A stretch of 64,000 bases of DNA from Roseiarcus sp963748545 (GCA_963748545.1 CAVVJO010000053.1:62001-126000), one strand, 5' to 3'. Positions 15,784 to 24,635 are shown, counted from the stretch's first letter. The notes: generated from the letters alone by a model not told the origin. Program-made: numbers and translations.

Positions 15784-16330
15784 TCAGTAGCGCGCCTTGA
15801 GCCCGTAGCCGGACGCTTTGGTCTGCCCGATCCAACGCTCGAGGATCGGCCGCAGAACGTCGCAAGCCGGTTCATAGGCGTGCTCGCGGTCGAAGCCGAC
15901 CACGCACCACTCGACGCCCCAGGTGAAGCCGATGATGCCGGCGTCGGCGGTGACGTCGTAGATGACGGTGGTCGGGCTTGCGCTCGATCGGGGGCGCCGC
16001 GCGGGGATCGTCCATCATCGCCCGCGCGACGCAATAGCGCCGCGGGATGTAGGCGAGGCCGTTCGAGCGAAAGCCGATCTCCTTCACGCGGTCGAAGGCG
16101 CCGATCGCGCTCTGGCCGCCCCAGTAGGTGTTCTCGGCCTCCGAGAAGCGTCCGGTGATGATCGACAGGACGGAGGGGTTGTCGCAGGCCGGCAGGTCGG
16201 AGGAAAAGATCGCCCAGCGCGCCTCCGCCGGGGTTTCGTATTGGGTGATGGGCGCCGGGCCGCTCTGCTGGGCCTGCGCCAGCGACGCGGCGCCGAAGAC
16301 GGCCAGCAATCCGATGAGCGCGCGAAGCAT
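15784..16330 (-). CDS. conserved exported protein of unknown function, one frameshift
   Basis: A protein of about 181 residues with a signal peptide (LRALIGLLAVFGAASLAQA). Recognisable segments are TPAEARWAIFSSDLPACDNP, SEAENTYWGG and YIPRRYCVARAMMDD. A one-base insertion near 15973 breaks the frame; correcting it gives KPTTVIYDVTADAGIIGFTW, EWCVVGFDREHAYEPACDVL and the end TKASGYGLKARY. The four Cys residues suggest disulfides in the periplasm. I do not recognise the family. It is transcribed in the same direction as RNase T2. Confidence 0.6.
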
Positions 16331-16463
16331 GGCGGTCGTCCCCCAAAACGGAATCAGACGCGCCCTCCAAGGGGACGGCGCGCCGCCGGACATTGCGTCG
16401 CGGCGCCGGGCAAATCAAGCGCGTTCCGGCTTCGCCGCCCTGGCGGCGGGCGCGCGCCAGTCG

Positions 16464-16949
16464 TCAGTTCAAGCGCGCCCTGAGGCCCGCGATCTCCTTG
16501 TTGACGAGGTCGGAGCCGCTCGCGCCCTGCATCTGGTCGCGCAGGATGACCTCGGCCGCCTTGGCGGCGTGGTCGGCCGCGGCGGCGCGCACGTCGGCGG
16601 CCGCCTGCGCCTCGGCGAACGCGATCTTGGCCTCCGCCTGCTTGGTGCGGCGGGCCATGAAATCGTTCATCCGCTCGACCGCGTCCTTCTTGAGCTGCTC
16701 GGCCTGGGCCTTGGCTTCGGCGATGATGGCGGCGGCGCTGGCTTCGGCCTCGGCCCGCTTCTTTTCGAAGCTCGCCAAGAGCGCGGTGGCTTCGTTTCTG
16801 AGCCTCGCGGCCTCGCCGAGCTCCGCCTTGATCGCCTCCCCCCGCGCGTCGAGGGCCTTGAGGACCGTCTTGGGCGCGCCGAGGTAGATCAGAAGGCCCA
16901 CGAAAACGATGAAGCCGCAGAGGACGAAAAATTCGGCGTCGTAATGCAT
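16464..16949 (-). CDS. atpF: F0F1 ATP synthase subunit b
   Basis: Peripheral-stalk subunit of 161 residues. One N-terminal membrane helix (FFVLCGFIVFVGLLIYLG) is followed by a long Ala/Glu/Lys-rich coiled coil. It pairs with the b' subunit encoded immediately upstream. Last gene of the F0 operon on this strand, 15 bp after b'. Confidence 0.93.
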   Translation of the reverse strand: MHYDAEFFVLCGFIVFVGLLIYLGAPKTVLKALDARGEAIKAELGEAARLRNEATALLASFEKKRAEAEASAAAIIAEAKAQAEQLKKDAVERMNDFMARRTKQAEAKIAFAEAQAAADVRAAAADHAAKAAEVILRDQMQGASGSDLVNKEIAGLRARLN

Positions 16950-16964
16950 CGCGCCTCTCCCCCC

Positions 16965-17504
16965 TCAGGACCGGGTCTGTTCGATCGCGGTCTTGACGGC
17001 CGCCGGATCGGCGCGGCCGCCGAGCCGCTCGACGATCGCGCCGGCCGTGTCGCGCGCGATTTCGGCGACGTTGGACATCGCCTGGGCGCGGGTGCCGGCG
17101 ATCTGCTTCTCCGCTTCGGCGATCTTGGCGGAAATCTCGTTGTCGAGCCCCTTCCGCTTCGCCTCGGTTTCGGCCGCGGCCTGGTCGCGCGCTGTCTGGG
17201 CGAGCGCCTGGGCGTTTGCGCGCGCCTCGGCCAGCATCTTCTCGTGCGCCGCCGCTGCGGCGTCCGCCTTCTGTTGCATCTCGGTCGCCTCGTCGAGGTC
17301 GCGGGCGATTCTCGCCTTGCGGTCCTCGATCACCTTGCCGATCTGGGGCAGGGCGCGCTTGGACATGAACCAGTAGAGGAAGCCGAACGTGATGGCGAAC
17401 CAGAGCAACTGCGACGGGAACGTGTTCGCGTCGAACGGCGGGAAGTTCGCGTGGCTTCCGCCCTCTTGACCGACTTCCGTTTGCGTTGTTTCGGCCTGAG
17501 CCAT
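16965..17504 (-). CDS. atpF2: F0F1 ATP synthase subunit b'
   Basis: Second, diverged peripheral-stalk subunit found in photosynthetic and many other alphaproteobacteria. It is 179 residues: a Gln/Thr-rich N-terminus, a membrane helix (FPSQLLWFAITFGFLYWFMS) and a long coiled coil. The ATG at 17504 is preferred over the TTG one codon earlier; GAAGG lies upstream. It lies between atpE and atpF in the canonical F0 order. Confidence 0.93.
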   Translation of the reverse strand: MAQAETTQTEVGQEGGSHANFPPFDANTFPSQLLWFAITFGFLYWFMSKRALPQIGKVIEDRKARIARDLDEATEMQQKADAAAAAHEKMLAEARANAQALAQTARDQAAAETEAKRKGLDNEISAKIAEAEKQIAGTRAQAMSNVAEIARDTAGAIVERLGGRADPAAVKTAIEQTRS

Positions 17505-17572
17505 CAAGGAGGACCTTCAGAAAGCGGCAGGACGGGAAGGCGCGCGCGCCTTCCCCAGTTCGGCGTCGCCGA

Positions 17573-17812
17573 TCAGACGGCGAAGAGCAGCAGGAACGCG
17601 ATCAGCAGCGCGAAGATGCCGAGCGCTTCGGTCACCGCGAAGCCGAAAATCAGGCGGCCGAACTGGCCGTCGACGGCCGACGGGTTGCGCAGCGCGCCGT
17701 TGAGGAACTGGCCAAACAGCGTGCCGACGCCGATGCCGGCCGCGCCGGTGCCGATCGCTGCGAGACCAGCGCCGATGTACTTGGCGGCAATGGCGAGTTC
17801 ATGCGGTTCCAT
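17573..17812 (-). CDS. atpE: F0F1 ATP synthase subunit c
   Basis: Proteolipid of the rotor ring, 79 residues: two membrane helices with a polar loop (ALRNPSAVDGQFGR). The ion-binding carboxylate is Glu62 in FAVTEALGIFALLIAF. The Ala/Gly-rich helix 1 (GAGLAAIGTGAAGIGVG) is standard. Flanking residues suggest a proton-type rather than sodium-type ring. Confidence 0.95.
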   Translation of the reverse strand: MEPHELAIAAKYIGAGLAAIGTGAAGIGVGTLFGQFLNGALRNPSAVDGQFGRLIFGFAVTEALGIFALLIAFLLLFAV

Positions 17813-17856
17813 GCGTAGCTCCTAAGGTCTTCGTCAGTGCGTGGAGGGAGGAACGG

Positions 17857-18618
17857 TCAGTGACCGCCGGGGTGAAGCGCGTCGTTGAGATACATGCAGG
17901 TCAGCATCGCGAACACGTAGGCCTGCAAGAATGCGACGAGCAGTTCGAGGGCGTAGAGACCGATCGTCATCGCGAAAGGCAGGATGGCGAGCACGCCCGT
18001 GAAGACGCCAGCGCCCAGCAGCATGACGACGAACGCGCCGAAAACATTCAGTGTAATGTGTCCAGCCAGCATGTTGGCGAACAGACGGACCGAATGACTC
18101 ACGGGCCGCACAAAGAACGAGAAGACCTCGATCGCGACGACCAACGGCAAAATGTAAATCGGGACGCCCTCGGGGACGAACAGCTTGAAGAAGCCCGTCC
18201 CGTGCTCCTTCACGCCAATGACGACCACGATGAAGAACACCAGGAGCGCAAGCGCCGCGGTGATCACGATCTGGGCGGTCACGGAGAAGGTGTAAGGGAT
18301 CAGACCAACCAGATTGCAGATCAGGATGAAGAAGAAGATGCTGAAAACCAGGGGGAAAAAGCGCATCCCGGCTTCGCCCGCCGCCGAGCGAACCATGCCG
18401 GCGATGAACTCGTAACTCATCTCGGCCAGCGCTTGCAGGCGGCCGGGGACTCCGGAGTCGCCGCGGGCGCCGATCGCCGCGACGAGGCAGCCCAGCGCCA
18501 CCGCGAGCAGCATGTAGAGGCCGGAATTCGTCAGCGAGAAATCGGTGTGCGCAATGGAGATCGGCACGACCGGATGAATGGAAAATTGCTCGATCGGATT
18601 GATCGCCGGTCCCGCCAC
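17857..18618 (-). CDS. atpB: F0F1 ATP synthase subunit a
   Basis: Membrane stator subunit of 253 residues with five to six helices. The essential Arg lies in HSVRLFANMLAGHITL, with the later VAFLQAYVFAMLTCMYLNDA helix also conserved. GTG start at 18618, three bases after the atpI stop, indicating translational coupling. Confidence 0.95.
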   Translation of the reverse strand: MAGPAINPIEQFSIHPVVPISIAHTDFSLTNSGLYMLLAVALGCLVAAIGARGDSGVPGRLQALAEMSYEFIAGMVRSAAGEAGMRFFPLVFSIFFFILICNLVGLIPYTFSVTAQIVITAALALLVFFIVVVIGVKEHGTGFFKLFVPEGVPIYILPLVVAIEVFSFFVRPVSHSVRLFANMLAGHITLNVFGAFVVMLLGAGVFTGVLAILPFAMTIGLYALELLVAFLQAYVFAMLTCMYLNDALHPGGH

Positions 18619-18621
18619 GTC

Positions 18622-19083
18622 CTAGTCCTCGTCGTCGTCCGCCCCGCCGAAGGGCTCGTCGGCCCCGCGGCGGGCTTGCCGCCCGGGCGAGGCGTTGGGC
18701 TCCGAAACCGGAGCCGAGCGCCGCACCCCTTTATCCGCCGCATTCATAGGAGACAAGCGCGAATTGAGCGTTGAGCCCCCACCTTTTGGCGAAGTCGCGC
18801 GGATGACGTTCCACACCCCCGCCGCGACTCCCAAAAAGAAAAACACGATCAGGAACGCGGGGTTGGTTCCGAACAGATGGTCGATCCCCCAGCCGATAGC
18901 CGCCCCGATGATGACCGCCGAGATCAACTCGCTGCCGGCCCGCATGCCCAGCGACATTCCGGAGTCGCCTTTCGGGGCTTGGGAGGCCGCCATAGGAGGG
19001 GACGGGTTCGTTTCCCGGTCCTTGCGCGCCTTCGACAGCGAGGACTTCAGCTGGTCGAGGCGTTCGTGGTCGTTCTCCGCCAT
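18622..19083 (-). CDS. atpI: ATP synthase accessory protein AtpI (AtpZ/AtpI family)
   Basis: A 153-residue protein that heads the F0 operon. A charged N-terminal region (ERLDQLKSSLSKARKDRE) is followed by two membrane helices (SELISAVIIGAAIGWGIDHL; FLIVFFFLGVAAGVWNVI) and a Pro/Gly-rich tail. The family assists c-ring assembly and is linked to magnesium uptake. The start at 19083 has GGAGGA upstream; the frame extends to 19134 but without family similarity. Confidence 0.9.
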   Translation of the reverse strand: MAENDHERLDQLKSSLSKARKDRETNPSPPMAASQAPKGDSGMSLGMRAGSELISAVIIGAAIGWGIDHLFGTNPAFLIVFFFLGVAAGVWNVIRATSPKGGGSTLNSRLSPMNAADKGVRRSAPVSEPNASPGRQARRGADEPFGGADDDED

Positions 19084-19245
19084 GTCGCTGTCTCCTCCCG
19101 TCCTCCGGTGCGATACGGTAATGTTCCGCGCCATCGGCGTCGACCTCGCCGCCTCGGACAGAAGCCGAGAAGGCCGATCACAACAGCCTTATCGCGAACG
19201 GCGCCCGTTGCGATAGGGCTGGACGCAATGGAGCCGAAGCGTTCG

Positions 19246-19273
19246 TTGACATCACTCTTGCCTCTGCTAAGCT
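19246..19273 (+). promoter_or_regulatory. candidate sigma-70 promoter of the small secreted protein gene
   Basis: TTGACA at 19246-19251 is a perfect -35 hexamer. With 16-bp spacing TAAGCT (19268-19273) could be the -10. It is about 50 bp upstream of the ATG at 19322. A weak -10 makes this tentative. Confidence 0.35.
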
Positions 19274-19321
19274 TCTGCTGTTGTTTATTACTTGCCGGAT
19301 CGCAAAGCAGGGAGTTTGGCA

Positions 19322-19543
19322 ATGAAGATTGCGAAAGCCAGCCTTGTTGGACTGTCAATGATGATGGCGGTCGGTGGAATGCTGACAGCCAGCGAAGCCT
19401 GGGCTCGTCCCGCCTGCTATCGCTCCAAAGATTGCGTCGGGAAAATAGGCAAGCAGGACCGACATAACTGCAAGCAAATACAAGGGAAGTCTTGGCGGTC
19501 GGACGGAGACTCCGTACCGCCCAGCGCTTGCGTGAATTTGTAG
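19322..19543 (+). CDS. small secreted cysteine-containing protein
   Basis: A 73-residue protein. The signal peptide covers about residues 1-28 (KASLVGLSMMMAVGGMLTAS ... AWA) and the mature part of about 45 residues contains four Cys (ACYRSKDC; HNCKQI; SACVNL) with many Lys, Arg and Ser. GGGAG sits just before the ATG at 19322. It is a single gene between atpI (divergent) and hisS (convergent). I do not recognise a family; two disulfides in the periplasm are likely. Confidence 0.6.
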   Translation: MKIAKASLVGLSMMMAVGGMLTASEAWARPACYRSKDCVGKIGKQDRHNCKQIQGKSWRSDGDSVPPSACVNL

Positions 19544-19616
19544 CGGAAGGACTCGGGCGCCGCGTCTTTTGTGCGGGGGGTGGTCGTGGCGCCGCGCTCG
19601 TCGCCTGAACGCCCGC

Positions 19617-21179
19617 TCACTCCCGCGCCAGCACCTCCCGAACCCGCTCGACGAGCTCCGCCTCGGGCGCGGTGAACTGGGCGCGCTGGCGGAGTTCGAG
19701 ATAATCGGCGCGGTCCTTGGTGCTCTTGGCGAGTTCGGCGCCAAGCCTCAGGTCGCGGATCGCGACCTGAGGGCCGTCAGGCGCGTCGCGCTCGTTCGAG
19801 CCCTGGATCACAGCGCAGCGGCTGCCGCGCCTGTCGGCGTATTTGAGCTGGGCGTTCATCCCGCCGGCTCCGAGATAAAGTTCCGAGGCGACGCCCGCCG
19901 CACGCAACGCGGCGACGAGGCGCTGGGTGGTGGCCATCGCCTTCTCGTCCCGGTCGAGCGCCAGCACGACGACGGGGCCGGCCGTCTCGGCCGCCCTGAC
20001 GATCGGGCTGTCGATGGCGCGCAGCGCCGCGAGCAGCCGCGACACGCCGACCGAGAACCCGGTCGCCGGCACGGGCTCCTCGCGGAAGCGGGCGACGAGG
20101 CCGTCGTAGCGTCCGCCGCCGCCGACCGAGCCGAACCGCACCGGGCGCCCCGCCTCGTCCTTGACTTCGAACGTCAGCTCCGCCTCGAACACCGGACCGG
20201 TATAATATTCGAGTCCGCGGACGACCGAGGGGTCGATGCGGATGCGATCCGGGCCATAGCCGGCGCTGCGCACGAGCTTCTCGATCTCGGCGAGCTCTTT
20301 CAGCCCTTCCCGGTCAATATGCGCGATGGCGGCGTTTCCCGACGAGCCGTCGCCCGCGGTCGTGACGATGTTCGAGTTTCCGGTCGCAAGGCGCGCGCCC
20401 GCGACGCCGTCGCCAAACATTACTTCAGTATCGCCCTTCGCCAGTCCGAGCACCGCGGCGATCTGCTGGTCCTCTAGTCCCGCCCCCTTAGTGAAATCGC
20501 CGCTTTCGTCCTTGCGGCCCGCGCCGAGCAGGGCGCGGACGCCCTCGGGGCCGAGCCGGTCGAGCTTGTCGATCGCGCGCAGCACCGTCAGCCGCCGCCC
20601 CGCGTTCTCCACGCCGCCGAGGCCGATCGCCTCCATGACCCCGTCGAGCACTTTTCGGTTGTTGACCTTGACGACATAGTCGCCGCGCTGGATCCCGAGC
20701 GCCTCGAGGCAATCGGCGGCCATCATGCAGATTTCGGCGTCCGCGGCGACGCTCGCCGCGCCGACCGTATCGGCGTCGAACTGCATGAACTGGCGGTAGC
20801 GACCAGGGCCCGGCTTCTCGTTACGAAACACCCAGCCGGCGCGATAACTCCGGTAAGGCTTCGGCAACTTGTCATAGTGCTCGGCGACGTAGCGGGCGAG
20901 CGGCGCGGTCAGGTCGTAGCGCAGCGACAGCCATTGCTCGTCGTCGTCCTTGAACGAGAACACGCCCTCGTTCGGACGGTCCTGGTCGGGCAGGAATTTT
21001 CCCAGCGCCTCGGTGTATTCGATGAACGGCGTCTCGACCGCCTCGAACCCGTAGAGCGTGTAGACGCTGCGGATCTTCGCCATCATCGCCTCGGCCGCGG
21101 CGATGTCGGCGGCGGTGCGGTCGACGAGTCCGCGCGGCAGGACGGCGCGCATGCGGCGGTTTACGTTGGGCTCGGTCAT
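19617..21179 (-). CDS. hisS: histidine--tRNA ligase
   Basis: Class II aminoacyl-tRNA synthetase of 520 residues. Motif 2 is seen in YRAGWVFRNEKPGPGRYRQF, the His-specific loop in GLEYYTGPVFEAEL, and motif 3 in GSVGGGGRYDGLVARF and ATGFSVGVSRLLAAL; the C-terminal anticodon-binding domain follows (VVVLALDRDEKA). ATG start at 21179 (MTEPNVNRRMRAVLPRGL). Somewhat longer than E. coli HisS because of an inserted central segment, usual in this class. Confidence 0.96.
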   Translation of the reverse strand: MTEPNVNRRMRAVLPRGLVDRTAADIAAAEAMMAKIRSVYTLYGFEAVETPFIEYTEALGKFLPDQDRPNEGVFSFKDDDEQWLSLRYDLTAPLARYVAEHYDKLPKPYRSYRAGWVFRNEKPGPGRYRQFMQFDADTVGAASVAADAEICMMAADCLEALGIQRGDYVVKVNNRKVLDGVMEAIGLGGVENAGRRLTVLRAIDKLDRLGPEGVRALLGAGRKDESGDFTKGAGLEDQQIAAVLGLAKGDTEVMFGDGVAGARLATGNSNIVTTAGDGSSGNAAIAHIDREGLKELAEIEKLVRSAGYGPDRIRIDPSVVRGLEYYTGPVFEAELTFEVKDEAGRPVRFGSVGGGGRYDGLVARFREEPVPATGFSVGVSRLLAALRAIDSPIVRAAETAGPVVVLALDRDEKAMATTQRLVAALRAAGVASELYLGAGGMNAQLKYADRRGSRCAVIQGSNERDAPDGPQVAIRDLRLGAELAKSTKDRADYLELRQRAQFTAPEAELVERVREVLARE

Positions 21180-21210
21180 CGGCGTTCGGTCCGGTCGGCG
21201 GCTTTCTGGC

Positions 21211-21909
21211 TCAGAAGAACCCGGCCGCGATGTTGATGGCGAGGGCAAGAATGATGGTGTTGAAGTAGAACCCGACGACGCCCTGAACGACGCAGATGCG
21301 CCGCATCCGGCTCGACGTGACGTTGGTGTCGGAACTCGCAAAGGTGCAGCCGACGACAAACGCCTGATAGACGAATTCGGTCCAGCCGGGGTCGGGCTTG
21401 CCCGGAAACTCCAGTCCGCCGCGGTTCCCGTCGGCGGTCGCCCCGAAATACACGCCCGCATAATGGATCGCGAACAGCACCTGGATGAAGGTCCAGGCGG
21501 TGAGAATGCTGACGCCGACAAGGGCGAGATGCTCGGCCTTGTTGAGCCCCTCCATGGTCTTCACGGGGCCGAGGTCCCAGATGATCGCGGCCAGCGCGGC
21601 GGTCGCGGCGGACACGCCCAGCAGCAGCAGAACCCACTGGTTCTCGTCCTCGGGGCGCGCCTCCACGCGCGGGTTCGCGGTCGGGCGAAACATCATGAGC
21701 GCAATCAGGCCGATATAGGCGGCGCCGCCGACGTTCCAGGCGATCAGCAGCCGGGTCAACTCCCGCATGACGAGCGGCGTGAACAGGAGGACGACATAGG
21801 TCGCGACCATGATCAGACCCCCCGCGATCAGGCGGGGACGGTGCGCGATCGTCTGGAGAAGGCCGCCCGAAGCCTCGTCGGGGCCGGGCGTCGGCGCGGC
21901 GGTGGTCAT
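21211..21909 (-). CDS. DUF1345 membrane protein
   Basis: A 232-residue protein with five or six membrane helices. The DUF1345 blocks WNVGGAAYIGLIALMMFR, EDENQWVLLLLGV, HYAGVYFG, FVYQAFVVGCTFASSDTNVT and VGFYFNTIILALAINI are all present. Function unknown; the FASSDTNVTS motif makes it unmistakable. It lies 31 bp upstream of hisS on the same strand and may be co-transcribed. Confidence 0.88.
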   Translation of the reverse strand: MTTAAPTPGPDEASGGLLQTIAHRPRLIAGGLIMVATYVVLLFTPLVMRELTRLLIAWNVGGAAYIGLIALMMFRPTANPRVEARPEDENQWVLLLLGVSAATAALAAIIWDLGPVKTMEGLNKAEHLALVGVSILTAWTFIQVLFAIHYAGVYFGATADGNRGGLEFPGKPDPGWTEFVYQAFVVGCTFASSDTNVTSSRMRRICVVQGVVGFYFNTIILALAINIAAGFF

Positions 21910-22097
21910 GCGAAGCCGTTCTTTGCAAAGCGGCGCCTGCCTTGCCCGACGGGGCGCGGTCGGTCAAGCCGGGCCGGCCGCCGTTGCTTTCGCCACGCCT
22001 TGTCATAGCCGCGAATGCGGGTATGCAGGATTCCACGGTATTCAATCTATCGCCGGGCGACAGGCGGTCCGCTCGGCGATACCGGAGACTGACAATT

Positions 22098-22132
22098 CCA
22101 GGGAGGCCCGCATGCCCAGGGAGGCCCGCATG
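22098..22132 (+). repeat. tandem duplication of a ribosome-binding site plus start codon
   Basis: The 17-base unit CCAGGGAGGCCCGCATG occurs at 22098-22114 and again at 22116-22132 (18-bp period). Each copy carries an AGGGAGG Shine-Dalgarno and an ATG, in the same reading frame, so the crotonase has two equivalent starts six codons apart. Confidence 0.85.
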
Positions 22133-22909
22133 ACCTCGGTTTCCGTCCGCGCCGAGAAGCGCGTGACGATCGTCACGATCGAGCGGCCGGAGCGCCGCAA
22201 CGCCGTCGATCTCGAGACCGCCCGCGCCCTTTACGACGCCTTCAAACGCTTCGACGCCGACCAGAACGCCGACGTCGCGGTGCTGACCGGCGCAGGGTCT
22301 GCCTTCTGCGCTGGAGCCGACTTGAAGGCGCTGGCCGAAGGCGAGGCGGGGCGGTTCGAGAAGGACGGGGATTTCGGGCCGATGGGACCGACGCGCTTGA
22401 GGCTCGGCAAGCCGGTGATCGCGGCGATCGAGGGGCCGGCGGTCGCGGGCGGAACGGAACTCGCGCTCTGGTGCGACCTCCGGATCGCCGGGCGCTCGGC
22501 GACCTTCGGCGTTTTCAATCGCCGCTTCGGCGTGCCGCTGATCGACCTCGGCACGATCCGCTTGCCGCGCGTCGTTGGACACGGGCGGGCGATGGACATG
22601 ATCCTGACTGGCCGGGCGGTTGGAGCGGAGGAGGCGCTGCGCATCGGCCTCGTCAACGAGATGACGGAGGAAGGCGGAGCGCTTCCGCGCGCGCTCGCGC
22701 TCGCCCACAGCCTCTCGGGCTTTCCGCAGAACGCCATGCGCAATGACCGGCTGTCCGCGATCGAGCAATGGGACCTCCCCGGAGACGCCGCCGCCGCCAA
22801 TGAGGTCGCCAAGGGCCTCGCGACGCTCGCCAGCGGGGAGGCGACCGAAGGGCCGGCCCAATTCGCCGGCGGTCAAGGGCGGCACGGGAGCTTCGGAAAA
22901 GACGAATGA
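22130..22909 (+). CDS. enoyl-CoA hydratase/isomerase (crotonase) family protein
   Basis: Crotonase fold, 259 residues from the ATG at 22130 (an in-frame ATG at 22112 is equally well supplied with a Shine-Dalgarno). The oxyanion-hole segments are AFCAGADLKALAEG and EGPAVAGGTELALWCDLRIA; the following RFGVPLIDLGTIRLPRVVGH and ILTGRAVGAEEALRIGLVNE are typical. In the usual hydratase Glu positions it has GGTELAL and FGVPLIDLG, so one catalytic Glu is replaced (Asp or Leu) and hydratase activity is not certain. Confidence 0.85.
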   Translation: MTSVSVRAEKRVTIVTIERPERRNAVDLETARALYDAFKRFDADQNADVAVLTGAGSAFCAGADLKALAEGEAGRFEKDGDFGPMGPTRLRLGKPVIAAIEGPAVAGGTELALWCDLRIAGRSATFGVFNRRFGVPLIDLGTIRLPRVVGHGRAMDMILTGRAVGAEEALRIGLVNEMTEEGGALPRALALAHSLSGFPQNAMRNDRLSAIEQWDLPGDAAAANEVAKGLATLASGEATEGPAQFAGGQGRHGSFGKDE

Positions 22910-22983
22910 GCTCGCAACGGAGGGACGGCGTCTCGCCGTCCTCACCAGGCTTCTGAGCGAGTCGAGACGCCCTCCCACGGGCC

Positions 22984-23394
22984 TCACTTCCCCGGCTGCG
23001 CCTGCCGCGCCGTCCACTCCGCGCGCTCGAAATCCTCGAAGCCGGCGATCATGGCGCGGAAGGTCTTTTCGGCGACCGCCGGGTCGAGGCCCTGCGCCGC
23101 CGCGTCGGCCCGCACCTTGGCGATGACGGCGTCGACCCGGGCGGGATCGCTGACGGCGGCCGGATCCTTCTTGAACCGGCCCGCTTCGCCCACGTATTGC
23201 TGCCGCTCGGCCATCAAGCGCACGAGATCGTGGTCGATGCGGTCGATGTTCCGCCGGACCTCGTTCAGCGTCGCGCAGCATTTGCCGCCGTCCGCCGAAG
23301 GGCTCCCCCAATAGGCCGGCCGGGTCGCCGCGTCTTCGGCTTGCGCCGGCAGCGCGCAAAGGAGGCCGAAGGCGAGGAGGGATTTGCGAACCAT
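22984..23394 (-). CDS. exported chorismate mutase-like protein (AroQ fold)
   Basis: A 136-residue protein. A signal peptide (RKSLLAFGLLCALPAQA) precedes a chorismate mutase type II domain: LNEVRRNIDRIDHDLVRLMA, ERQQYVGEAGRFKKDP, VDAVIAKVRADAAAQGLDP and AEKTFRAMIAGFEDFE. The expected Arg, Lys and Glu/Gln positions of an AroQ active site are there. Cytoplasmic AroQ makes prephenate for Phe/Tyr; exported versions are known in some pathogens and other proteobacteria, with unclear roles. Two adjacent Cys (GGKCCATL) precede the domain. Start at 23394. Confidence 0.75.
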   Translation of the reverse strand: MVRKSLLAFGLLCALPAQAEDAATRPAYWGSPSADGGKCCATLNEVRRNIDRIDHDLVRLMAERQQYVGEAGRFKKDPAAVSDPARVDAVIAKVRADAAAQGLDPAVAEKTFRAMIAGFEDFERAEWTARQAQPGK

Positions 23395-23529
23395 GGAAAA
23401 CCTGCGGCCGGGAGCGGGACTGGCTACTCTCGCCGAGCGCCACAAGCTGCGCAACGACTCCCTTCTCCGCGAGGCAGGGGAAGGTGGTCCAAAGCCCGAT
23501 GGGGCGCCGAAAGCCGGAGCGGAGTTTTA

Positions 23530-24635
23530 AGCTACGCGCCGGCCGCGGCCAGCGCGCCGACCGATGCGGCCGTCCCCATCCAGTTTCTCGCGACGAGGCC
23601 CAGAGGATCGAGCGCGGCCTAAGTCTACGCGCCGTCTTTGCAGCCCCCTCGCCCCGCTTGCGGGGAGAGGGCCGGGGTGAGGGGCCCAGGCGACTAGCCG
23701 ACGCGTCTCGTCGCCCGCGCCCCTCATCCTAACCTTCTCCCCGCAAGCGGGGAGAAGGGACGGCGTGTCTACCGAATAGTTCTACGCGCCGGCCGCGGCC
23801 AGCGCGCCGACCGATGCGGCCGACTCCATCCAGGGGCTCGCGGCGCGGCCGGACGGATCGAGCGCGGGCGCCGGCCTGGGGGCGAACCCGCGCCCGAATC
23901 GGGACTTTTCAGAGGGTTGCGGCGGAAATTCCGGGCGCGCGGCGGTCGGAGCGCGGGCGAGGTCGGGCGTCGGCGCCGCGGCCGGCCGCGCCGGACGTTT
24001 GGCCTCGGCCTCCCGTGTCACGGCCATCCTGGCGAGGCTCCGGGAATCGACCTTTTCAAGGGCTTCAGCCACGTTTGGGCGACCGGTCGCGGTCGTCGGG
24101 CAGCGCCGGCGGCGCGGCGGCCTCGGCGTCGTGGTCGAGCGCCGGCGTCCGGGTCAGCGGCCGGGCGGCGAGCACTGCGGCGTAGCGGTCGAGCGCGCGC
24201 ACGATCCTCACCACCCGATCGACCGCCTTGAGGTTCATCTCCCCCATCGCGCCATAGGCGACAAGCAGCGCCTCGTTCAGCCGGCTCATCTGGAGCGCCG
24301 CGAACTCTTCCGGGGATTCGGGGATCGAGCGGGCGAGGACATCGCGAAGCAGGACGCGCGCCGCGCGCTCGGTCATGCCGACGCGCGCCGCGATGTCTGG
24401 CATCGCCACGCCGCGATTGGCGTAGTCGACGAGAACCCGCTCGCGCTCGATCGCCTTCAGGCGCAGGGCGAGCGCGGCGTCGGCGGGATTTCGGGGCGGT
24501 TTTCGCGGCGGGCTCTTCGGCGGCGGCGAGGCCTTCGGTCAATTCGGTCATGGCGGCGTCCTTGTTTCTGAAATTACCAATGTACGGATCCGCGCCGCGC
24601 TTGGCAAGCTTTTGTTTCGGAAAATTCGTATGGAG
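23530..24635 (-). repeat. inverted duplication, copy B (HTH gene, leader and tandem tail)
   Basis: Inverted counterpart of the block at 13777-15040. It holds the same leader (with both TTTCNGAAA dyads, about 24562-24625), the degraded HTH gene, a hairpin-array unit at 23644-23759 and a second copy of the gene's last 50 bases at 23532-23584. Together with copy A it brackets about 8.5 kb of unique genes. Confidence 0.85.
23782..24551 (-). pseudogene. helix-turn-helix protein, copy B, frameshifted
   Basis: Near-identical to the gene at 13856-14653. The N-terminus MTELTEGLAAAEE is intact, then an indel near 24480-24500 moves the frame; the HTH region reads in another frame (MPDIAARVGMTERAARVLLR). 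A further one-base insertion near 24073-24085 produces the early stop after ALPDDRDRSPKRG. The C-terminal part (MAEALEKVDSRSLARMAVTR to SAASVGALAAAGA) is open in a third frame and ends at a TAG at 23782. Either a dead copy or two sequencing errors in a repeat that is hard to assemble. Confidence 0.65.
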
